Shown here: in pieces, positions 37,330-46,280 of the stretch
How positions within the stretch are numbered: position 1 is the first letter of the stretch
How the letters are laid out: every line of letters begins with the position of its first letter
Source of the DNA: Nocardia pneumoniae NBRC 100136
GTDB taxonomy: Bacteria > Actinomycetota > Actinomycetes > Mycobacteriales > Mycobacteriaceae
Reading direction: 5' to 3'
Length of the DNA stretch: 64,000 bases
Assembly (NCBI RefSeq): GCF_000308755.1
Contig: NZ_BAGF01000152.1
Location: 248,001 to 312,000, forward strand
Translations under genes and position numbers: made by a program
Notes under the pieces: generated by a model
Seen by the model: only the letters and a program-made list of their open reading frames with translations
The model's database searches: none
What the model was told of the DNA's origin: nothing

Positions 37330-37444
37330 CGTCCAAGATATTGCCAATTATTCATGCTTCGTATTGTTCGCAGCGTGCGATACTCGGCGGCGAGGTCCGG
37401 TCCGTGCGAACTAGATGATGCTGATTTGCTCTGGGCTCTAGAGG

Positions 37445-38335
37445 ATGGACAACGTATTCGGGTCCTTCTCGGCGGGTACCCCCCTTGCCGGGTTTCGGCT
37501 TACGATCCCCGCTGGTCTGGGGCGCCCGGACCCCGAACTCGGGTTGCCGTGGCGTCGCGACGGACTGCAGCGGGAAGCTGCGAACTGCTCGAGGGGTGTC
37601 AATGCCGTGCTACGTCGGTGCCGGATCCGCGGCGCGGGAATAGGGTTCGATGACTGGCGAATGCCGGGGTTCGCGCGGGTGAACGGGTTCCCGGTGGACG
37701 ATCGACCGGATGGGATGCCGGTCGAGGGGTTGGTCGTCGCCCACGATGTGCTGGGTGGTGTGTTCGTGCTGATCGACCGGATCGCGCCTGCGCCGGCCGC
37801 GCGGATCGTCACGGTGACCAGCGTGACGCACCGCCGTGCGCGGATGGACTTGGACTTTGCCCTCCGCCGGTACCGCTACATGACCGCCTACGGCCAGTCC
37901 GAGCGGGCGAACCTGCTGTTCACCTTCGAGCTTCAGCGTCGCCGCCCGCAGTCGTGGGCCGCGGCGGTCGCGATTGCGGCCCATCCGGGCTCGGCGCAGA
38001 CGGCGTTCAGCAGCCATATGGACCGCAGGTGCCGGCGGTTGAACGCCGCCGCCCTGTTGAAGCCGTTCACGACACGGCTGCAGCAGCCGCCTGCCGACGG
38101 TGCGCTGCCGACTCTGCGTGCGGCGACCGCCCCGGACGTACGGGGCGGGGACCTCTACGGCCCGTCGCGGTTCTTCGGGTCGAAGAGAGATCCGATGTCC
38201 ATCCGCGCTGCCCGCTCGGCTCTGGACGGGGAAGTGTACGCAAGCTGTGGCTGGAGTGCGAACGACGGACCAGGGTCGTGTTTCCGCTGTGCACCGGACC
38301 GGGCTCCGGAAGCTCAAAGGAGTGTAAGAAGCTGA
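37445..38335 (+). pseudogene. Chimeric remnant: DUF2625 fused in frame to an SDR oxidoreductase
   Basis: Residues about 55-115 (GFARVNGFP, then GLVVAHDVLGGVFVLI) are the middle of a DUF2625 protein. The frame then runs straight into the second half of a short-chain dehydrogenase: RIVTVTSVTHRRARMD, AYGQSERANLLFTFELQRR, VAIAAHPGSAQT and GALPTLRAATAPDVRGG. The N-terminal NAD-binding half is missing. The catalytic Lys of YxxxK is Glu (YGQSE). The true SDR C-terminus (RKLWLECERRTRVVF) lies in another frame at about 38237-38290, so there is also a frameshift. Two truncated genes were joined by a deletion. It cannot be a working enzyme. Confidence 0.7.
38306..38330 (-). repeat. Recurrent TTACAnTC motif
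   Basis: Reads TTCTTACACTCCTTTGAGC on the minus strand. One of at least nine similar short sites in 38-64 kb. It sits at the broken 3' end of the SDR remnant. Confidence 0.5.
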
Positions 38336-38430
38336 TTTCCAGCTTGTTATTGGGGAATCGCGGCGACCAGAATCTGGCGAACGACGAGCATTCGAGCCGG
38401 GATGTGGACTGCCCTGCTCGTTGACCTGCC

Positions 38431-38436
38431 AGGAGG
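38431..38436 (+). promoter_or_regulatory. Ribosome binding site AGGAGG
   Basis: Perfect Shine-Dalgarno 5 nt before ATG 38442. It decides that start over the in-frame TTG at 38421. Confidence 0.85.
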
Positions 38437-38441
38437 CATCC

Positions 38442-39455
38442 ATGTCCCAGCCAGGACCGCCGCAGCACGACCCGGCACCGGGAGAACCGCCCGCCCCGTC
38501 GCCGACGGGGCCGTCATTGCGTAAGGGCGACGGTGGCGCGGCGTCCATGGCGCAGGCCGCGGAACCTAGTGCACCGCAAGGGCTGCCGCCCTCGGGTAGC
38601 GGGCAGCCGAACACCCCGCAGGGGCAGGCGTTCCCCGAGGGCGGCCAACCCTTTCCGCAAGGTCAGCCGTTCGCGCCCGGACCGGGCGAGTTCCCGCAGG
38701 GACAACCGTTCCCGCCGGGCGTGCAGCCCTTCCAGGGTGACCCGGCCCAGTTCCCGCCCCACGGCGGCCCGCACGTCCCGCCGCAGGGCCAGGGCTTCCA
38801 GCAGCCGCCTCCGTACGGGCAGCCGTGGCCGCCGCAGCAGCCGCGCAACGGGCGCGGCGGCGTGATTGCGCTCGTTCTCGTTCTCGTGGTCCTGGTGCTG
38901 GCCGGCGGTGGCGCCGGTGCGTATTTTGTATTCCTCCAAGACGATTCGAACAAGAAGCCGGTCATCGATACGTCCATGGATCTTGCTGACGCACCGATGG
39001 GCTGCGGTATCTTCACCGAGGCCGAACTTGCTCCGTTCATCCCGGGAGCGTTCACCACCGAGCCGACCGAGATCCTCGGCGGTGATCGGGATCACGAGAA
39101 GTCGGCGCAGTGCAGTTTCAGCAACCAGAAGACCCGCGCCCAAGGCCAACCCGCCGCGTGGATCATCGTGACCACCAAGCTGCTCAAGGCGAACCAGAGC
39201 CACTCCGGTGTACAGAAGGCCAAGACCGAGCTGGGACGCCAACCCGGCAGTGCGGTTGGGGTTCCCGGCACCGACGACGATCGGTTCCGTGAAATAAAGA
39301 GCAGTAGGGGCAATGTCAATAGTGCGGAGATATCGATCCTCTACCGCAACGTGGTCATCAACATCTCCTACCACTACGACGGTATGGGAGCCAACAAGTT
39401 CACCCAGCCCTTGATGAAGCTGTCGACGATGGCATTGGAGAAGGTAACCGGCTGA
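38442..39455 (+). CDS. Proline-rich single-span membrane protein
   Basis: 337 residues. The first 135 are a Pro/Gln/Gly-rich, probably disordered cytoplasmic tail with FPQGQPF-type repeats. One membrane span follows (VIALVLVLVVLVLAGGGAGA), then about 180 residues outside the membrane starting after KKPVIDTS. The outer part contains two Cys (in GCGIF and AQCSF) that could form a disulfide. This layout is common in Mycobacteriales, and the outer domain is reminiscent of DUF3558-like lipoprotein domains, but that is uncertain. The start is set by an AGGAGG 5 nt upstream. It is flanked by the SDR remnant and the DUF4132-like gene, both on the same strand, with gaps of about 100 and 200 bp. No function can be assigned. 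Confidence 0.85.
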   Translation: MSQPGPPQHDPAPGEPPAPSPTGPSLRKGDGGAASMAQAAEPSAPQGLPPSGSGQPNTPQGQAFPEGGQPFPQGQPFAPGPGEFPQGQPFPPGVQPFQGDPAQFPPHGGPHVPPQGQGFQQPPPYGQPWPPQQPRNGRGGVIALVLVLVVLVLAGGGAGAYFVFLQDDSNKKPVIDTSMDLADAPMGCGIFTEAELAPFIPGAFTTEPTEILGGDRDHEKSAQCSFSNQKTRAQGQPAAWIIVTTKLLKANQSHSGVQKAKTELGRQPGSAVGVPGTDDDRFREIKSSRGNVNSAEISILYRNVVINISYHYDGMGANKFTQPLMKLSTMALEKVTG

Positions 39456-39662
39456 TTCTGATCGGTGACGGCCGACCGGGCATCCCCTTGCCGGGTTTCG
39501 ACTCCGATCCCGGCAATAATCCTTGCCGACTTCGAAACCCTGTCAACATCAGCACATTCATGCCGGGACCCTGAATCGGCAGTCCCGTATACCTGAGTAC
39601 ACGTCGGTGACGTCCGTGGCGAATTCGCGCTCGAACCGCCGTACGATCCGCACTGGCTGGCG

Positions 39663-41825
39663 ATGCGATGGGGCGCGGGAGAGCTGACGGTGCACGTCGA
39701 ATCGACCGCGATCGATGCGCGTGCAGTGCACGCCCAGGTCTTCGACGTGCTGGGCCCTCCGGCGCCGCACGGCCCGGTCGCGACGAGGACAACGACGGGC
39801 GTGCACCGTGTTCCGCCGGTTGCCGCCCCCGGAGAGGACGTCTGGATACCGCCGGCCGAATGGCGGCGCAGCGCGGGGCCGTTCCGCGGCAGTGGCTCGT
39901 TGTTCGCCGTCGTCCCGCCGACCAGCACAATTCCGAAGGTGATCGGGGTACCGGAGCCCGATATCGGAGACGTCTTTCCGACCGGGCTCCACTGGAATCT
40001 CACCGTGCATCCACCCGAGTCCGTGGTCGAACCGCCTGCGCTGAGTCCGCTGGGGCTGGCGATGTTCCACGCGCTGGTCTCACCCGAGCCATGGATCGGA
40101 GACCCGGTCGAGCAGGAGGTTGATGCTTGGATAGCCCACTACGGGTTGCCCACCGCGTGTGAAGCGGCAACTCGCCTGCTCGGGCTGCGACCGGAAGGAC
40201 GCGTCGAAGCCGGCTGCGTCACGATGTCCCAGCAGGCGACCCAGATGTGTGACGACCATCCCGGCATCGCAGGGTGGATGCCGGTGTTGACACGAGTCCG
40301 CGAGCATTTGGCGGTCGCGGGGCAGGTCGACTACGACGAGGCGGTGGAGTGGCTTGCCGCGGTGCGGGAACGGTCGAACTGGCTCTGGGCGCAGATCGCG
40401 ACGGCGTACCTGGTTCCGGAACGGCAGGACTGGGTGGACGAGGCCCTGCGGCACACCCCTCGCCACGAGTCCGGGTTGACTCCCTATCTCTTTCTCGGCC
40501 ATTCGATTGAAGCACGCGCACAACTGGACCGGCTGCTCGCGGTGTGCGACACCCTCGTCGTCGAAGCCTGCCTGCCCAGCCTGGTCGACCGGCTGGCCCC
40601 GGAAGCGGCCGCAGCCATGTCCGAGTTGCTCGACGAAAAGATCGGCAGAACGCCGCCGCGATCATCACCGTCGTTCGGGGTCACGGCCGAACAGCTTGCC
40701 GCCCTGCTCGCAATGATGCCCACGGACGAGGCTTTCGAGCTGCTGCTGGACCGGGTCGACCACGAACTCATTTACGACGCCGTACGCCGCGCGGCCTCCC
40801 GGCTCCCCCGGCGTGCCGCACGGTTGATATCCCGGCGCGTCGCATCGGTGCCCGCGCCGATCCTGGAGTCGGTGCTGCGGTCCCACATCCGCGCGCATCC
40901 CGAACTCGCTACGGAAGCAGGGCTTGCGCCGGAGGACATCGATGCGAACCTCCCGATCGCCACACCCGATGAGCTGCCCTCCATCCTGGCTGTTCCGCCG
41001 TGGACAGGCGCGCGGCGCCGGCGGCGGCCGCCGATGCGCGGACTCGGCCACAAACGTCCTTTGTCGTTGCGGTGGGTTCCGGGCGAGCGAGCCGAATGGG
41101 CGGACTCTACGAGCACAGTGCCGTTTCGGCGTCTCCTGGGCACCTTCGAAGAAGAAGCGCTCGACGACGTCATGCGCGCGGCGGCCGAAAGGCCGATCGC
41201 GATGGCGGCGACGTTGGCGCCGGTCGATGGCACAGACGCTACGGAGCTGATGTTGGATGTGCTCATCAAGACCCGGGCATCGGCCGTCGCCCGAACCTGG
41301 TTCGAGCGCCACGCCGATTCGGCCCTGAACGACCTCATCCCGCTCGCGCTCGGGACCTCGCGGCGTCGTGTGGTCGCTGAAACCGCGCTCCGGATGCTGT
41401 ACGACCGGGGCCACGCCTCGGCCATCACCGCGACGGCCGCGGAATACGGTAAGCAGGCCGCGGCCGCGGTTGGTCATATCGTCCGCCTGGACCGGAACTT
41501 GGTCCCGCCCCCGCGGATTCCATCCGTCCCCCACTGGCTCGACCTCGATCGCCTGCCCCGGATTCGACTACGCGATCGGCATGCGGCCTTCCACACGACC
41601 GCGGTCTGCGCCCTGGTGCGCATGCTGCGGATGTGCAGTCCCGGCGCCGACTACCCGGGAATCGCGACCGCGCTCGTAGCGGCCGACCCCACGTCGCTGG
41701 CCGAGTTCGGGCGGGAGATGTTCGATGCGTGGCGCGCGGAAGACTCCCCGGATCACCATGCTGGCCCACGCACGCCCAGGCATTGCTCGGTGACGACGCG
41801 ACCGCCCGCAGACTCGGCTCACTGA
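39663..41825 (+). CDS. DUF4132-like HEAT-repeat-type protein, C-terminus frameshifted
   Basis: 720 residues in this frame, helical, with Ala/Leu/Arg-rich repeats. The end, PHWLDLDRLPRIRLRDR then DPTSLAEFGREMFDAWRAED, is the conserved closing part of DUF4132-type proteins, whose function is unknown. The expected continuation (WPTHAQALLGDDATARRLGS to ALARMNTEAARTEIARIAD) is found in another frame up to a TAA at 41972-41974, so a frameshift lies near 41745-41760. Coding-like sequence also continues 5' of the ATG (EPPYDPHWLA) to a stop at 39594 without another start codon, so the N-terminus may be cut as well. It is either a decaying gene or carries a sequencing error. Confidence 0.65.
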   Translation: MRWGAGELTVHVESTAIDARAVHAQVFDVLGPPAPHGPVATRTTTGVHRVPPVAAPGEDVWIPPAEWRRSAGPFRGSGSLFAVVPPTSTIPKVIGVPEPDIGDVFPTGLHWNLTVHPPESVVEPPALSPLGLAMFHALVSPEPWIGDPVEQEVDAWIAHYGLPTACEAATRLLGLRPEGRVEAGCVTMSQQATQMCDDHPGIAGWMPVLTRVREHLAVAGQVDYDEAVEWLAAVRERSNWLWAQIATAYLVPERQDWVDEALRHTPRHESGLTPYLFLGHSIEARAQLDRLLAVCDTLVVEACLPSLVDRLAPEAAAAMSELLDEKIGRTPPRSSPSFGVTAEQLAALLAMMPTDEAFELLLDRVDHELIYDAVRRAASRLPRRAARLISRRVASVPAPILESVLRSHIRAHPELATEAGLAPEDIDANLPIATPDELPSILAVPPWTGARRRRRPPMRGLGHKRPLSLRWVPGERAEWADSTSTVPFRRLLGTFEEEALDDVMRAAAERPIAMAATLAPVDGTDATELMLDVLIKTRASAVARTWFERHADSALNDLIPLALGTSRRRVVAETALRMLYDRGHASAITATAAEYGKQAAAAVGHIVRLDRNLVPPPRIPSVPHWLDLDRLPRIRLRDRHAAFHTTAVCALVRMLRMCSPGADYPGIATALVAADPTSLAEFGREMFDAWRAEDSPDHHAGPRTPRHCSVTTRPPADSAH

Positions 41826-42144
41826 TAGCCGGATCGCTGCCGCTGCCCGTCGCCCATCGAGCACTGGATGCTCTCGCCCGGATGAACACCGAGGCGGCGC
41901 GAACAGAAATCGCCAGGATCGCGGACGTAACCGGCCCCGGACGGCTGAACAGACGCGCCGACCGGATGCGGTAACCGGCACCGGTACCCCGCTGTGCGGA
42001 CCCGCCCCGTCGCTGGCATCCAACCTACGTGATCCAGGAAGATGCCGGCAGGCTGAAACGCTCGCGTAGTCCAGCAATACGATCGGTGGCGTCGTGACTT
42101 GGATCCCAGCAGTGCAGGGCCCCCCGGTGAGGGCGGTCCCGGTC

Positions 42145-42885
42145 TCAGTCGGTGCGACGGTGCGACTTCCGTCTCCGAATCTGTTGTGCGATAGCCATCA
42201 CGGCGGAAAACATCGCCGTCGCGCCAGCCGTAATCGCGGAACTCGTGAGCTTCGCGGTGGAGAACTCGACTTTGCGCATCCCAGGCAGCGGGTATTGCCC
42301 GTTGCCCGAGGCCCATCGGATCACGAAGCCGATCTGCGTGCCGATGTCGGTGGGAGGGCCGGAGCCGAGCATGGCACGAAGCTCCGGTCCTCTTCCGTTG
42401 AGATAGACCAGGGTGCAAGTGATGAAAACCGCCATGGCCACAGCGGAACCGGTCGTCAGGCGAGCAAGCGCTTCGGTGCGTGCCCAGAGGTTGATCACCG
42501 CGGCGAGGACGGTGAGGAAGATCGCGATGGTGGCGAGAATTGCCCACTGGCCCCCGAGATTGCTGTGGGCCGGCGGACTCTTCGACCAGAGACCCACGAG
42601 GGTAGTTGTGATATGGGTTTGACCGAACGCATTGCTGTAGATGGTGCCGTCGGGTCCCCCGCTCGCCAACCACGGCTTGAACAGCAGGACGAATGTGACG
42701 ATGCTACCGGCCGCGGCACACAGGTAGCCCCAGTTTCCCTGGAGATAGGTCACGAGTGGCCGGACCCACGAGCGGCCCTTCGCGATGACGACGCGAAGTT
42801 TTCGACCATATCGGCGCCAGCGGCTTGCCGAGGCGTGCTGTTGGCGACGATTCTTGCTTGCTTGCCAAGGAGTTGGCCGCGTCAT
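42145..42885 (-). CDS. Membrane protein with four predicted spans
   Basis: 246 residues. A basic N-terminus of about 45 residues is followed by hydrophobic stretches at YLCAAAGSIVTFVLLF, WAILATIAIFLTVLAAVINL, AVAMAVFITCTLVYL and SAITAGATAMFSAVMAIA, with a short basic tail. GGAG stands 9 nt before the start. It lies 116 bp downstream of the MFS gene on the same strand and could be transcribed with it. The family was not recognised; similar small four-span proteins are common in Nocardia and mycobacteria. An overlapping plus-strand frame over the same DNA has no motif and is taken as a shadow. Confidence 0.75.
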   Translation of the reverse strand: MTRPTPWQASKNRRQQHASASRWRRYGRKLRVVIAKGRSWVRPLVTYLQGNWGYLCAAAGSIVTFVLLFKPWLASGGPDGTIYSNAFGQTHITTTLVGLWSKSPPAHSNLGGQWAILATIAIFLTVLAAVINLWARTEALARLTTGSAVAMAVFITCTLVYLNGRGPELRAMLGSGPPTDIGTQIGFVIRWASGNGQYPLPGMRKVEFSTAKLTSSAITAGATAMFSAVMAIAQQIRRRKSHRRTD

Positions 42886-43001
42886 TATTCTGATCTCCGT
42901 TCATCGGCCGGACATCGGCAGCATGTGAGTTCGCCTGATCCGAGCACGATGCCGGAGGGCGTCCGATCGAGCCTGCAAGTACGCACGTCGTGGCAGCTCC
43001 T

Positions 43002-44492
43002 TCAGTCGTTGACGGCCACGCTGGGGTTCGGCTCCGGCTTCGCCGCGGAAAGCGGATCCGCGATGTCCTCCAAGGACTTCTGTTCGGCGTTCACTCCGAA
43101 GAACCACGCGACCAGGCCGCCGAAGATCATGAATCCACTTCCGACGAGGTAGCCCACCGTGAGCGGGAACCGGTCGGGGCTCGGGTTGTCGGCGCCGCCC
43201 ACGAGGTGGCCGAAGAGAAACGGTGCGATGACGCCGCCGACGCCCTGCGCGATGGCAAAGAAGAACGAGATGGCTTGACCGCGCAGTTCCAGTGGGAAAA
43301 TCTCGCTTACCGTCAGATAGGCCGAAGACGCACCGGCCGAGGCAAAGAAGAAGATTACACACCAGAGAAGAGTGTGCGTGGTGGCGGTGAGTATGCCGAC
43401 ATTGAATGCCCAGGCAGAGATGAAAAGCAAGAAACCGGAACCCAGGTACGTTGCGCAGATCATCTTCCGGCGGCCGATGCTGTCGAACAGCGGGCCGAGT
43501 ACCAATGGCCCGACGAGGTTGCCGATGGCGAACGGGAAGAAGTAGTACCCGGTGTGGTCGGCGGGCACATCGTAGAAGTTGATCAGGACGAGACCGACGG
43601 TGAAGAAGATCGCGTTGTAGAGGAAAGCCTGGGTGGCCATCATCGTGAACCCGAGGAACGAACGGGAGGGATACTGCCCGAAGAAGATTCGCGCCATTCG
43701 CGTATATGAGAGCCGCTTCGAGTCGACGATGTTCAAGGCTTTGCTCTCATCGACCGGTGGCAGGTCGATTCCGCGAGCGCGTACCTGTGCCTCGATCTCG
43801 TCGACGGTCCGCTCGGCCTCCTCGGCCCGCCCGTGCGTCAGCAGCCAGCGGGGGCTTTCGGGAATGTGCCTGCGCAGGAAGATGATGATGAGACCGAGCA
43901 CGGGCCCGATGAAGAAGCCGATCCGCCATCCCCAGCCTGTCGGGATGAAACGCTCGTTGAACAGAATCAGACTGGCCGCCGCTCCCAGCGCCGCACCACC
44001 CCAATAGGTGCCGTTGATCGCGATGTCGACCCGGCCACGGTACTTGGAAGGCATGATTTCGTCGATCGCCGAATTGATCGCCGTGTACTCCCCGCCGATT
44101 CCGGTACCCGCGATGAAACGGAAGAAGTACAGTGACCATGCGTTCCACGAAAATCCGGCCAATCCACTGCCGATCAGATAGATCGCCAGGGTCAGGATGA
44201 ACAGTTTCTTCCGGCCGAGTCTGTCGGTGAGCCGGCCGAAGACGAGTGCGCCGACGACTTGACCGGCAAGATACCACGACGCCATAGCGCCGACCTGGCC
44301 GGACGTCAGATGCAGTGCTTCGGCGTCCTGGAGTGGTCCGCCCATGCTGCTGACGATCTGGATCTCGATACCGTCCAGAATCCAGGAGACACCCAGACCG
44401 ACGACGATCAGCCAGTGGAAATTCGTCCACGGAAGCCGGTCCATTCGGGCTGGGACCAGGCTTCGAACTATCTTGTTTTGCGTTTCCGGCAT
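43002..44492 (-). CDS. MFS transporter, sugar/metabolite:H+ symporter type
   Basis: 496 residues with 12 hydrophobic segments. The signature after TM2 reads GRLTDRLGRKKLFI and its counterpart between TM8 and TM9 GPLFDSIGRRKMI. The central loop contains RRHIPESPRWLLTHGR, the PESPR-W motif of the sugar-porter branch. It also has RFIAGTGIGGEYTAINSAID and a conserved SEIFPLELRGQAIS. The start ATG is preceded 7 nt upstream by GAGGTGA. All motifs are intact, so it should be functional, unlike the two MFS remnants at 56-62 kb. The substrate cannot be told. Its neighbour downstream is a small membrane protein. Confidence 0.92.
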   Translation of the reverse strand: MPETQNKIVRSLVPARMDRLPWTNFHWLIVVGLGVSWILDGIEIQIVSSMGGPLQDAEALHLTSGQVGAMASWYLAGQVVGALVFGRLTDRLGRKKLFILTLAIYLIGSGLAGFSWNAWSLYFFRFIAGTGIGGEYTAINSAIDEIMPSKYRGRVDIAINGTYWGGAALGAAASLILFNERFIPTGWGWRIGFFIGPVLGLIIIFLRRHIPESPRWLLTHGRAEEAERTVDEIEAQVRARGIDLPPVDESKALNIVDSKRLSYTRMARIFFGQYPSRSFLGFTMMATQAFLYNAIFFTVGLVLINFYDVPADHTGYYFFPFAIGNLVGPLVLGPLFDSIGRRKMICATYLGSGFLLFISAWAFNVGILTATTHTLLWCVIFFFASAGASSAYLTVSEIFPLELRGQAISFFFAIAQGVGGVIAPFLFGHLVGGADNPSPDRFPLTVGYLVGSGFMIFGGLVAWFFGVNAEQKSLEDIADPLSAAKPEPNPSVAVND

Positions 44493-44499
44493 GAAATGA

Positions 44500-44506
44500 T
44501 CACCTC
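44500..44506 (-). promoter_or_regulatory. Ribosome binding site GAGGTGA of the MFS gene
   Basis: Minus-strand GAGGTGA, 7 nt before ATG 44492. Confidence 0.8.
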
Positions 44507-45330
44507 AGTTCCAGACAATGTTGGTTCGCACGCAGGTTCGCGTCACCACGACGGCAACACGGTCGCGTTCAGCTACGTGGGTATGACTCATGTATCGAGC
44601 CACCATATGACGGGACGTTGGAACGTGTGCCAAGTTACTGGATACTCGCGTCGGCCGATACTGGTGGTAGGACAGGTCTTTCCACGCAAGCTGCGATGCG
44701 CTTCATGTTGTAGGGCCTCCCTGCCGCCACCTTCTGAGTAGTATTGAACGCGCCGCTATCTGACGGCACGGTGAGTTGTGGATGCCCCGGAGGTAGCCCC
44801 CCGCACTGAGGGCAAACTTTCATCTACCTGGTCGGGACCTGGGTGCCGAAATATCAACTGGCACTGGGAATCGCAGGTCAGTGCGGCCGTCCGACGGCTC
44901 CGGTCAGCAGGTGGTTGCCACTATGCGGCCGCAAAGAGATGGATTCTCGCCGGGCCGTAGGCGCGCGAGCCACCGTACAGCGACTTCTTCCGGTCGCCGA
45001 ACGAGTAGGCACCGGCGGACCGGCACCGGGACCGGGATGGGTGTGACATTCCGGCAACAGTGAAGTATCGACTCCGCCAAGGTTTTACACTCACTTGAGC
45101 TGCGTCTTCGACTCGAACCCGGTGACGCGCGCTTCGGAAAACCCTGAGGGGCAGTAGAAATCGCCGCCGGATGCGTGCGAGTCGATGTCGGCGCGTATGG
45201 TTGCCAGCGCTTCGATGGCCGCTGGTTGCTGCGCCAAAGTCCGATCCGAATATCGGCTTCCTGGCTCGAATCGCCTTGCTTCTCATCGTTGGTAGGCATC
45301 GAAAGTTGCATGGCTTCGCCATACAGCACG
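44507..45330. other. Non-coding stretch upstream of the MFS gene
   Basis: No frame here shows a recognisable protein or a consistent coding pattern. It must contain the MFS promoter. It includes one copy of the recurrent TTTACAnTC motif at 45083-45106. Confidence 0.5.
45083..45106 (+). repeat. Recurrent TTTACAnTC motif
   Basis: Reads TTTTACACTCACTTGAGCTG. Strong member of the motif set. Confidence 0.5.
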
Positions 45331-45439
45331 CGGGATGATTCGAGGAGAAGGTAGCTTCTCGGGTCCGAGACTGTGCTTTGCGCAATCCAGAATTCTTGAT
45401 CTTCCCTCGAGGTCGTGTTCTCGGGCGACCGCTCCTGTC

Positions 45440-45837
45440 GAATATGGTCTTTCGGCGAGATCCAACTTCCGTCGCGAGAGCAACTTCTACGAGCTGGCGG
45501 CGATCGACGACGAGGGTGAGCCGATCGACGACCGCCGCCGGATCCAGATTGCCGAGATCGGCGAGGACACCCCCCTGCTCGACCTCGATTCGGGGGAGGT
45601 GCTGGTCTACTGGTTCACATACTTCCAGTACGGGTGGGATTCGGGGTCCTGCTCGAATGCGGCGACGTCGCCGAGTTCGGTGATACGGTCTGCATGGGTT
45701 CGCGGTACGCCGAGATCAAGGGCCCCGAGCACAAGCAGAAGATGCACTGGTGGGTCGGCCACCCCTGCTACTGCTATCTCCAGGAGATCGGCATAACCGA
45801 GTACACGGGCGGTTCGTGCTGGTCAGCCGGGTTGTAG
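45440..45837 (+). pseudogene. Frameshifted SUKH-like (immunity-type) remnant
   Basis: One frame reads FRRESNFYELAAIDDEGEPI, RIQIAEIGEDTPLLDLDSGE and VLVYWFTYFQYGW. It continues in a second frame from about 45634 as VLLECGDVAEFGDTVCMGSR to YCYLQEIGI. The Asp-Leu-x-Ser-Gly-Glu-Val strand pattern resembles the SMI1/KNR4 (SUKH) superfamily, many of whose bacterial members are toxin immunity proteins. The assignment is tentative. No intact start was found, so the 5' end is lost too. It lies directly before the SUFU pair. Confidence 0.4.
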
Positions 45838-45922
45838 GCGGATTCGGCGAGGGCCCTAAAGGCAGGTAAAATTTGACCATTGGATCTCCGGTCCGGCATG
45901 GGCGCCGACTAGCGTCCATCAG

Positions 45923-46233
45923 GTGAGTGATTCGACCGGGTGGGACGCCATCGATGGCGCGTTGCGGCAGCTGTACGGTGTGCCAGACCTCATCATGTGG
46001 GGACCGAACACCGCTGGTCGCTCGGTGGTCCGGACCCGCTCGACGGAATCAGCGCTTTCCGTGGATGGATCCGGTTCCGCGCTGGCACTACATCAGTTAT
46101 GGCATGTTCGAGCTGTACGCCAAGGAGTCAGGGGATGCGGCGGTCTAGGGGTGGGGGAAGGCCGCCGAGGGCGGCAACGCGCTCACGCTGCCGCGGCGGC
46201 TCTGGTCGCGAATGCCGATGTAATCATCGATAT
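45923..46233 (+). pseudogene. Multiply frameshifted SUFU-domain gene remnant
   Basis: The N-terminal half of a suppressor-of-fused (SUFU) domain protein can be followed through three frames: GWDAIDGALRQLYG, then WSLGGPDPLDGISAF, then VPRWHYISYGMFELYAKESG. After a TAG it continues as GWGKAAEGGNALTLPRRLW. In intact members 'HWHYvtyG.seLYeKes ... vSGWGfELTfRl' is continuous. An ATG at 45923 with a good first 14 codons marks the old start. It stands just upstream of an intact SUFU gene, so the pair probably arose by duplication. Confidence 0.6.
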
Positions 46234-46280
46234 CGACTGCGGCTCGCTGGTCGCTCCGAGACAGCGGAAGGGATTGCTTT

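Noticed and set aside
1..37329. NRPS or PKS megasynthase
   Set aside because: No condensation, adenylation, ketosynthase or carrier-protein motif was found anywhere in the frame.
37330..37444. Terminator after the giant gene
   Set aside because: No convincing inverted repeat is visible in the gap, which is merely more AT-rich than its surroundings.
42094..43152. Plus-strand frame of 352 codons
   Set aside because: It lies opposite the four-span membrane protein and the end of the MFS gene, both with clear membrane segments and ribosome sites. Its own translation has no recognisable pattern.
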